From Pseudomonadota bacterium (GTDB lineage: Bacteria; Pseudomonadota; Alphaproteobacteria; ATCC43930; CGMCC-115725), in NCBI GenBank assembly GCA_021790295.1, contig JAJYIC010000161.1, positions 1 to 6,212 on the forward strand: a DNA stretch of 6,212 nt. The letters are read 5' to 3'. The notes below the pieces were generated by a model that saw only the letters and a list, made by a program, of their open reading frames with translations, was not told where the DNA came from and did not search any database. Within the stretch, counting starts at the first letter, position 1. Every line of letters begins with the position of its first letter. The position numbers and the translations under genes were made by a program. This document shows, piece by piece, positions 1 to 5,317 of the stretch.

Positions 1-1131
1 GGCCTTCTCGCGGGCGCCCCCCGAATGCGCCGCAGGCGGTCGCTCTGTCAGCGCCCGCCCCACGACCTCTCCCGACAATTTCAGTTCGTTCTCATAGGTC
101 ATCCGCTCGGTAAGCGCCTTGATCGAACGGCCCATTGCCGCGCATTCCTGCGGATGCGAAAACGCCCAGGCGACGCGCTCGTCGAAATCGCTGAGATCGG
201 CCTTTATCGGTATGTAGTTCTCCCACGCCACCAACCGGTCGTAATACCACTGGCGAAAGCCGGAAGGCGAAGCGACCTTGAGCACGGTGGCGCCCATCAG
301 CATCGCCGTGAACAATCCGTTCCATGCGTTTCCGTTGCCGTCGATATCGACGAGGTAGCGATATTTCAAATAATCGGATTTGGCGCACTGCTGTCTTTGA
401 AAGCCGGCCTCTTTGATCGCATCTATCAGGAATTGTTCGCGTATCTGCCCGAACCCGCCTTCCGACTCGACGATCCCTATGTCGAGGCGGCTCTTGAACG
501 GAGATTCCGAGGCGACAGAGCAAAGATGCAATCTTTGCAGCCATGTCCAGTCCTTGACGACTGCTCCGCGCTGCGGCGTGCGGCTTCTGCGCCCTGTTCC
601 GCGGCCCCGCCAAAAGACGGTCTCCCGCCGTTCGTGCCACGGGATCCAGCCTCTCTTGATGCTCGCCCGCAAGGCCGCGTAGCCGTTCTCCAAAAGGAAA
701 TAGGAATCGGCCACCAGATGGGCGTTTTCGATGTTCGAGCAGAACGCGATCCTCGGGTATTTGCCCAAAGCCGATGCGTCGTCGAGGTCCCAGATCGCTT
801 CGCCCTCGGAAAGGGCGAGCACGGGGCTGCTCATGCAGATCCTGCGGACGACGTCGAAACGGTCGAGGCCGTTCGAAAAGGTCGTCTTGAGGATTTCCTC
901 GGGGACATCGATACGGCGCTTTTCGCCGGTGATTGCGAGCAGCATCTGGTGGGCTGTCGATAGGCCGATCCGTTCGCGCGGCGCCAGATGGGCCTCGAAC
1001 GCGCCGATCAGGGGCTCGCGATTGAGGAGGGTGTTGAGGCATTCTTCCGCGCTCCTGCGCGCGGAGGCCAGATCGCCTTCAGCCATCAAACGCCGCGCGT
1101 CGTGGGCGAGTGCAACGATCTCCGGTCGCAA
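1..1131 (-). CDS. GT90 (CAP10-like) glycosyltransferase, 3' end outside window
   Basis: Open minus-strand frame of 377 codons with no stop before the left edge. Its product resembles glycosyltransferase family 90 (Glyco_transf_90, CAP10/LpsA/POGLUT-like), which transfers a sugar, often glucose or xylose, from a nucleotide donor. Visible signatures, numbered from the TTG start, are FWRGRGTGRR at 173-182 (the family's F/W-R-G motif), YLVDIDGNGNAWNGL at 259-273 followed by a small-residue stretch to K285, and WYYDRLVAWENYIPI at 295-309, matching the family's 'L-x-P-W-x-H-Y-I-P' donor-site region. Residues 1-36 look helical, possibly TPR-like. There is no signal peptide or membrane segment, so it is probably cytosolic. 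I chose the TTG at 1131 over the ATG at 1086 because a perfect Shine-Dalgarno precedes it and the intervening codons read as good protein. The C-terminal helix is already present, so the stop should lie close outside. The family call is firm; donor and acceptor are unknown. Confidence 0.88.
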   Translation of the reverse strand, partial: MRPEIVALAHDARRLMAEGDLASARRSAEECLNTLLNREPLIGAFEAHLAPRERIGLSTAHQMLLAITGEKRRIDVPEEILKTTFSNGLDRFDVVRRICMSSPVLALSEGEAIWDLDDASALGKYPRIAFCSNIENAHLVADSYFLLENGYAALRASIKRGWIPWHERRETVFWRGRGTGRRSRTPQRGAVVKDWTWLQRLHLCSVASESPFKSRLDIGIVESEGGFGQIREQFLIDAIKEAGFQRQQCAKSDYLKYRYLVDIDGNGNAWNGLFTAMLMGATVLKVASPSGFRQWYYDRLVAWENYIPIKADLSDFDERVAWAFSHPQECAAMGRSIKALTERMTYENELKLSGEVVGRALTERPPAAHSGGAREKA

Positions 1132-1133
1132 AT

Positions 1134-1142
1134 ATCACCTCC
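1134..1142 (-). promoter_or_regulatory. Perfect Shine-Dalgarno deciding the TTG start of the GT90 gene
   Basis: Read on the minus strand, the site is GGAGGTGAT, a nine-base match to the usual 3' end of bacterial 16S rRNA. The GGAGG core lies six bases before the TTG at 1131-1129. An in-frame TGA at 1137-1135 lies inside this site, so no longer in-frame start is possible. The ATG at 1086 has no comparable site. This supports the TTG start and suggests strong initiation on this distal gene of the cluster. Confidence 0.8.
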
Positions 1143-1167
1143 GCCGGGCCGCCCCGAATCGCGCCCC

Positions 1168-2262
1168 TTATCCGCGGCCGGGCCGAGCCGCCCCGCCGCC
1201 CGTTTGCCGAGAGCCTTCGCGGCCGGCGCCGAGTCCCCCCGGGCAATTCTTCTCGGCCCAGACGCGCGCGAATATTTCGAAGGCGTCCTCCATCGTAAAG
1301 GCGGGCGGGTTCGCGCTTTCCCTCTCGCCTCTGCCCTCTTCGCGGAAGAGCCTGCCGTCCTCTCGGCCGAGAAACCTTTTGGCCACATTGCTGTTTCCGG
1401 GCGAGAATTCCTCCATGATGGCGCGGCGCCATTCGGGTGGGAGCGCCCGCCGGTTCTCTGTGCTCAGCCTTTCGAGGATTGCCAACAGATCGCCCTGCCG
1501 CGGGTCCGGTCTGAAACCCGATTGTTCGGAAAGATGGGGAAGATGGCGGTTGAACCGCCTCAGGAATTCGAGCATGCGCGGATCGAGGCCGCGGTTCTGG
1601 GCGGGCGGCCGCTCCAATCCCGAAGGATCGATCCCGAGCCCCGCCGCCGCGATAAAATCATCGATCAAATCACCGCCCTTGAACTCACGGCGATCGAACA
1701 CCCGAACCCGAAGAGCCTCGGCGCCGAACGCTTTGGCCCAGCGCGTGCAAAGCGCATCATAATCCAGAAATTCCCTTTTTGCATCGGCCGTCGGGAGCCC
1801 GATGGGCTCGGTCGAGCGGGTCTTGACCGCGGTCGAATAATAGCTGACCCACATCTCGTCCTGCCGTCTCAGGTAGAGGAGGACCGCGACGGTCCCGATC
1901 GGCGCCAGAAGATCGCGCAGGCGTTCGATTTCATCGGCAAAGAGAAGCCGGGACGAACAATGCTCGGAAGAGAGGACGAGGCTCCCGCAGTGCGAGGCGC
2001 GGCATTCGCCGAGAAGATCGCGCGAAAAGGCGGCGCGGAAGCGGCCGATCGGTTCCCCTCCAAGGCGCAAGCGCAGATCGTCCGGCCGGTCGTCGCGGCG
2101 GCCGTAAATGGGCAGCTTGTCGTGACTGACGGAATCGAGAAGGTAGCCGCAAGAGGGGACGAGGACGCCCTTTTCTCTCAATCTCGCGGCATTGTTCTTG
2201 AGAAACCTCTGGATCGTGGTGGTCCCGGTTTTCTCGGCGCCGATATGGAGGGTTACGCGCAT
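1168..2262 (-). CDS. Sulfotransferase family protein (PAPS-dependent)
   Basis: A 364-residue protein resembling small bacterial sulfotransferases, which move a sulfuryl group from PAPS to a hydroxyl or amine, commonly on a carbohydrate. The N terminus MRVTLHIGAEKTGTTTIQ carries the 5'-phosphosulfate loop (GAEKTGTTT at 8-16), as expected within the first 20 residues, which supports the ATG at 2262. LSSEHC at 98-102 follows a hydrophobic strand, as usual in this group. LYLRRQDEMWVSYYS at 129-143 is the 3'-phosphate-binding region with R132, R133 and S140. NSNVAKRFLGREDGRLF at 290-306 is a typical C-terminal segment for the group. Residues about 341-364 form a Gly/Arg-rich tail with no recognisable fold. 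No signal peptide or membrane helix is visible. It lies 45 bases after the DUF4214 gene and 36 bases before the GT90 gene, so a glycan substrate is likely but inferred. The start has only a weak GGGGA Shine-Dalgarno three bases upstream. Confidence 0.85.
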   Translation of the reverse strand: MRVTLHIGAEKTGTTTIQRFLKNNAARLREKGVLVPSCGYLLDSVSHDKLPIYGRRDDRPDDLRLRLGGEPIGRFRAAFSRDLLGECRASHCGSLVLSSEHCSSRLLFADEIERLRDLLAPIGTVAVLLYLRRQDEMWVSYYSTAVKTRSTEPIGLPTADAKREFLDYDALCTRWAKAFGAEALRVRVFDRREFKGGDLIDDFIAAAGLGIDPSGLERPPAQNRGLDPRMLEFLRRFNRHLPHLSEQSGFRPDPRQGDLLAILERLSTENRRALPPEWRRAIMEEFSPGNSNVAKRFLGREDGRLFREEGRGERESANPPAFTMEDAFEIFARVWAEKNCPGGLGAGREGSRQTGGGAARPGRG

Positions 2263-2271
2263 CGGTCCCCG

Positions 2272-2285
2272 AGAGCCGCGGCTCT
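2272..2285. repeat. 14-base perfect palindrome before the sulfotransferase gene
   Basis: AGAGCCGCGGCTCT is fully self-complementary. As RNA it can fold into a five-base-pair stem with a CGCG loop. It sits in the 45-base gap between the DUF4214 gene stop and the sulfotransferase ATG, directly beside the weak GGGGA ribosome site at 2266-2270. No U-tract follows, so it does not look like an intrinsic terminator. A second short palindrome, CGGCCGGCCG, lies at 2289-2298. The structure is real; a function is speculative in such GC-rich DNA. Confidence 0.5.
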
Positions 2286-2307
2286 TATCGGCCGGCCGCG
2301 CCGCATG

Positions 2308-4179
2308 CTATTCCTCCACCTTGATCGCGCCGATGCAAAGGCCGAGAAGGCGCCCGTCCGCGGATTCCTGCGGCGGGCCGTGCCGCAATTCGAGATCGAT
2401 CCAGCCGGTAAAACCGGCCTCCGGCGCCAAAGCCTCGCAGAGAAGGCTCGCGGCGCCGTCGCGGGCGTTGACGAGAACCCGCGCCTCCTTGCCGCAAGAG
2501 CGCAGGGCGAGCCCTTCGAGAACCCCGGGCGGCGCCTTTTCGCACCAGATCGCAACGCGGTAGCGTCCGGGCCTCGCGACCGCCACGCGAATCCGCGCGA
2601 GCCGTCCCGGCCCCGTCCAACGCCACCAGTCTTTGCCGTTTGATTCGGGGGCATGAAAGCCCCTGCCGACGAGCGCGCCTTCGAGCAGATGGGGGTCTCC
2701 GAAAGGCTCGTATTCCTCCCGCGAAGCCTCCGCCGCGCTCGCGGACGGCGCGGCGTTAAAAAGCTCATCGGGCTCTTGCGCGAAGGAATCGCTCAATGCC
2801 CCCTCACCCATTTCGCCTTCCTCGCCCTCCCCGGCCTCTGCGCCGCGCCCGAAAGGAAGGGTCTGCAGCGCCTCTTCGTCAGGCTCCGTGAAACCGACGA
2901 TGTCGTCTTCGGTTGCGAGGGGGGCGAGAGAAGCCTCAAGGCGCGCCAGGTCCCTCTCCTGCGCAAGGGTCGCAGCGTCAGGGCCTCCAGGTTTTTGCGT
3001 GCGAAGGGGAGGCGTGAAGAGGCTCGCGCCGCGGCCGCAGGCTTGCCTTTCCGCGAAAAGAAGGCGCAGGATCTCCTCCTTGCCGCCGCCGTCTTCAAGT
3101 TCACCCGCGCAAAACGCCGCTTCGCCGGCGCTCGGCCCGCGCCCGAGGATCAGCCTATAAGCGTCGGCGAGAAACCTCTCTCCCTCGCGCCGCAAAAGAT
3201 CATCGGCGCGAACGGCGAGCCCTGCGCCCTTTTCGGCCCTCCCGCCCTTTACCTTGCGGGCTTCCGGCCGACGGGATTGCCGCTCTTCGGGGGGCGCAAC
3301 CGCACCCTCTTCGAGAAGCTCGACAAAGCGGATGGCGCGGGCAAAGGCGGCGGGCGCGGAACAAAGCTCGCGGATGATGTCGAGCTTTTGCCGCCCCGCC
3401 CGCAGCTCGTTCAGATGGCGCAAAAGGGCGCGCGATTGCGGCGCCTCGCCGCAAACCTGCCGATAGGCTTCGAGGATGAAATCGATCCCTTCGCGCGCGA
3501 GAAGCCGGCGCAGCGAAACCCGCCTCTCCCGCTCCGCTTTTCGCTTTTTTACCGTTTGAAACTCGCGCCCTGCGCCGAGCACGATGGCCTGCGAAAAAAT
3601 CGCGCCGGGCGCCTCGTCCGTCTTGCGGCGCCGCAGCCCATATTCGTGCGAAGAGACGAGGCTGCGGCGAAACCCGTCAAAAGAAAGAGAACCCGTTCTG
3701 ATGCGGCCGCAGTAATTGGCAAGCCCTTCCGGATCGGCCGGCCGGCCGAGATAATCGCGATAAAAAAGATCGACCATGGTCTCGACCGAAAGGCCCGCGA
3801 GTTGGGCGTCGAAATAGATCCTGCCCGTGACCCAGGGCCTCCCGTAGGGAAGGGCGATGATCTCCTCGATCGTGATCTCGCGCCCGGCGCGCTCGGGCGC
3901 CGCGGGAGGAGAGAGCCATTCGCCGGTCTCGGCGATGAGAACCCTCGCCCGGTCCATCGCCGAGGCCTCGACGCCGAAAGGTTTGAGATCGACGGCAAAG
4001 CCGTGCCCCAAAGCCTCTTCGGGCCAATCGGCGCGCTTGAGGCGTTCGCACGCCAAAAGGCTGCGCAAGATCTCGGTGCCGAGGGCGGCGTGGACGACGA
4101 CCTCGTAGCTCCTGAAACGCGGATGCCAGGCGCAGCCGATGAGCCTTGTCCCCTCGACGGCGAGCACGAGCCCGGGCAC
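2308..4179 (-). CDS. DUF4214-repeat multidomain protein, function unknown
   Basis: A 623-residue protein with no catalytic signature I recognise. Residues about 1-90 form a beta-rich domain (with GCAWHPRF and GHGFAVDL) resembling modules attached to alphaproteobacterial glycosyltransferases. Residues about 132-182 are a clear DUF4214 unit (VDLFYRDYLGRPADPEGLANY). Two diverged copies follow at about 231-282 and 332-383. An acidic, low-complexity linker occupies about 423-491. The last 125 residues are a Trp- and Gly-rich domain (WWRWTGPG, then GRYRVAIWCEKAPPGVLEG) that looks like a carbohydrate-binding beta-sandwich. There is no signal peptide or membrane helix. The GTG at 4179 is two bases after the upstream stop. 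A TTG at 4185 overlapping that stop as TTGA, with AAGGG five bases before it, is nearly as good, and a GTG at 4167 is also possible. A scaffold or glycan-binding partner for the neighbouring enzymes is inference. Confidence 0.8.
   Translation of the reverse strand: MPGLVLAVEGTRLIGCAWHPRFRSYEVVVHAALGTEILRSLLACERLKRADWPEEALGHGFAVDLKPFGVEASAMDRARVLIAETGEWLSPPAAPERAGREITIEEIIALPYGRPWVTGRIYFDAQLAGLSVETMVDLFYRDYLGRPADPEGLANYCGRIRTGSLSFDGFRRSLVSSHEYGLRRRKTDEAPGAIFSQAIVLGAGREFQTVKKRKAERERRVSLRRLLAREGIDFILEAYRQVCGEAPQSRALLRHLNELRAGRQKLDIIRELCSAPAAFARAIRFVELLEEGAVAPPEERQSRRPEARKVKGGRAEKGAGLAVRADDLLRREGERFLADAYRLILGRGPSAGEAAFCAGELEDGGGKEEILRLLFAERQACGRGASLFTPPLRTQKPGGPDAATLAQERDLARLEASLAPLATEDDIVGFTEPDEEALQTLPFGRGAEAGEGEEGEMGEGALSDSFAQEPDELFNAAPSASAAEASREEYEPFGDPHLLEGALVGRGFHAPESNGKDWWRWTGPGRLARIRVAVARPGRYRVAIWCEKAPPGVLEGLALRSCGKEARVLVNARDGAASLLCEALAPEAGFTGWIDLELRHGPPQESADGRLLGLCIGAIKVEE
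2311..2691 (-). other. C-terminal beta-sandwich-like domain of the DUF4214 protein
   Basis: This covers residues about 497-623 of the DUF4214 protein. It opens with GDPHLLEGALVGRGFHAPES and WWRWTGPG, then alternates hydrophobic strands with Gly/Pro turns (RIRVAVARPGRYRVAIWC, WIDLELRHG, GLCIGAIKV). The pattern 'GF/W-x-P-E ... RWTGP ... L/I-x-V' resembles accessory domains I associate with glycosyltransferase and sulfotransferase proteins of surface-polysaccharide loci. I infer a sugar-binding role from the exposed aromatic residues; the sequence alone does not prove it. Confidence 0.5.
2707..2913 (-). other. Acidic low-complexity linker in the DUF4214 protein
   Basis: The 69 codons here encode about 21 Asp/Glu and only two Arg, with a Gly/Glu run (GEGEEGEMGEG) and an Ala/Ser stretch before the C-terminal domain. 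This composition fits a flexible, disordered spacer between the repeat region and the terminal beta domain. Confidence 0.6.
3031..3786 (-). repeat. Three DUF4214-like protein repeats
   Basis: Three units of about 50 residues are encoded at roughly 3634-3786, 3334-3489 and 3031-3186. Unit 1 has the canonical pattern FYRDYLGRPADPEGLANY and ends in a 'LVSSHEYG' segment. Units 2 and 3 share the pattern LL-x-REG-x-x-F-x-x-x-AYR-x-x-x-G (LLAREGIDFILEAYRQVCG and LLRREGERFLADAYRLILG). Both then have a helix ending in a Leu/Gly-rich turn and a last helix like the 'I-x-x-L-x-x-S-x-E' end of the family. Units 2 and 3 resemble each other more than unit 1, which suggests a later internal duplication. Unit 2 has lost the 'GRxPD' signature. 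Confidence 0.7.
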
Positions 4180-4181
4180 CT

Positions 4182-5306
4182 TCAAGCCTGCCCTTGCTGA
4201 GGCAGGACGGCCTCGATCGCCGCCATCATCCGCCGATAGGTGCCGGACCAGGAAAATTCGGCCGCGCGCGCAAGAGAGCGCCGCCTCAGCGCCTGCCCGC
4301 GCACCCTCAATTCGCTCAAAGCCCGGGCCAGGACGCGGTCGAAATCGCCTTCGCAAAACGGGTCGAAATAAAAGGAGGCCTCCCCCGCGACCTCGGGCAG
4401 GCTCGAAGAGCGCGTCGTCACCACCGGAACGCCGAAAGACAAGGCTTCCACAACCGGAAGCCCGAAACCTTCGAAAAGCGAAGGGTAAAGAAGAAGACGC
4501 GCATGGCTGAGGAGCGCTCGTTTCGCGCCTTCGCCGACAAAACCGGGAAAGAGGATGCGTCCTTTCTCATAGTCCTCGCTCAAGCCGTAGCGGGCGAGAA
4601 GCGCGTCGAATTTCTCGCCCCAACCGTGACGCCCGAGAAAGACGAATTTGAGCCTGCGCAAAAGCGCAGGGTTTCGCGCGAGAGCCTCAAAAACGATCGC
4701 GGCGTTCTTTCTGGGTTCGATCGTACCGAGGACGAGGACATAGGGCTCGGCTTTGCGCCCGGCGAAAAGCGCGGGATCCTCCTCTTGGGTTGCCGCGGCG
4801 AGAGGGATCGCCACCACCCGTTCGGGATCGAGAGGGCCGAGATAACGCAAAACGTCTTCCCGCGTCGCCTGCGAGACGCAGAAGGTCAGGTCGTTGCTGT
4901 GCACGTCCTCGAGGAGAGAACTCGTATGGAATTCGATCGTATCGTCGTTGTGGAACTGGGGCGTAAGGAACGTGCTCAGATCGTGCACGATCTGGCATTC
5001 GACATCAAAGCCTCGCCGGCAGCTTTTGCGGTTGGGAAAGATCGCCACATTGAGGCCCGGCAATGCCGCGGGCGCCGGTCGCGTTCCCGAACGCTGCAGG
5101 TACCAGGGGAGAAGCTCGCCGTTGCGGCGCAGAACGAGATCGGCCACGATCTCCCGCTCGATCGCGACGCGGCCGTAAAAGAAGGCCGTGCGGCGGCCCT
5201 CCTCGCCAAGCATCTCGGCGGCAAGCGCCGCGGTGACCTCGGAGATCCCGGTGTACTGGGTCTCTTTCAAAGGGCCGATTTCGAGGTGAAAGACGGTTTG
5301 CGCCAC
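4182..5306 (-). CDS. GT4-type (GT-B fold) glycosyltransferase
   Basis: A complete 374-residue retaining glycosyltransferase resembling GT4 mannosyl- and other hexosyltransferases of polysaccharide loci. The N-terminal Rossmann half begins QTVFHLEIGPLKETQYTGIS, where the Gly-rich turn is typical of acceptor-side loops, and includes IVHDLS at 106-111. The C-terminal donor domain shows LVLGTIEPRKN at 191-201, FLGRHGWG at 223-230, FPGFVGEG at 253-260, and LFEGFGLPVVEAL at 277-289. In the last motif E279 and E287 form the EX7E motif that contacts the nucleotide sugar. TTRSSSLPEVAGEA at 297-310 completes the donor pocket. Length is normal for the family and no membrane segment is seen. The GTG at 5306 is chosen because GGGAGG precedes it and the product then begins like its family. 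Codons further upstream in this frame overlap the preceding gene and read as shadow sequence. Donor sugar and acceptor are unknown. Confidence 0.92.
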   Translation of the reverse strand: MAQTVFHLEIGPLKETQYTGISEVTAALAAEMLGEEGRRTAFFYGRVAIEREIVADLVLRRNGELLPWYLQRSGTRPAPAALPGLNVAIFPNRKSCRRGFDVECQIVHDLSTFLTPQFHNDDTIEFHTSSLLEDVHSNDLTFCVSQATREDVLRYLGPLDPERVVAIPLAAATQEEDPALFAGRKAEPYVLVLGTIEPRKNAAIVFEALARNPALLRRLKFVFLGRHGWGEKFDALLARYGLSEDYEKGRILFPGFVGEGAKRALLSHARLLLYPSLFEGFGLPVVEALSFGVPVVTTRSSSLPEVAGEASFYFDPFCEGDFDRVLARALSELRVRGQALRRRSLARAAEFSWSGTYRRMMAAIEAVLPQQGQA

Positions 5307-5310
5307 CCAC

Positions 5311-5316
5311 CCTCCC
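5311..5316 (-). promoter_or_regulatory. Shine-Dalgarno for the GTG-started glycosyltransferase
   Basis: GGGAGG on the minus strand ends four bases before the GTG at 5306-5304 and begins one base after the TAA of the upstream gene (5320-5318). This close spacing favours translational coupling of the two glycosyltransferases. A second, out-of-frame GTG at 5310 is not used, because only the 5306 frame encodes the recognisable protein. Confidence 0.65.
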
Positions 5317-5317
5317 T

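Noticed and set aside
92..1042. Minus-strand ATG-initiated frame of 316 codons overlapping the GT90 gene
   Set aside because: Its product is Arg/Pro-rich without motifs. The adjacent minus-strand frame encodes the GT90 signatures over the same bases.
2272..2298. Possible intrinsic terminator between the DUF4214 and sulfotransferase genes
   Set aside because: The stem is short and no T-run follows in the direction of transcription, so termination is not supported.
988..2643. Plus-strand open frame of about 551 codons opposite the sulfotransferase and the gene ends on either side
   Set aside because: It lies antisense to well-supported genes, has no family motifs, crosses intergenic gaps, and has the Arg/Ala/Pro-rich composition of a GC-rich shadow.
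2653..4200. Plus-strand open frame of about 515 codons opposite the DUF4214 gene
   Set aside because: No recognisable domain. The openness follows from few TTA, CTA and TCA codons on the coding strand, while the minus strand carries clear DUF4214 motifs.
4180..4356. Upstream extension of the DUF4214 frame to an ATG at 4356
   Set aside because: These codons overlap the end of the GT4 gene and read as low-complexity Arg/Ala sequence; the junction starts at 4185 or 4179 fit better.
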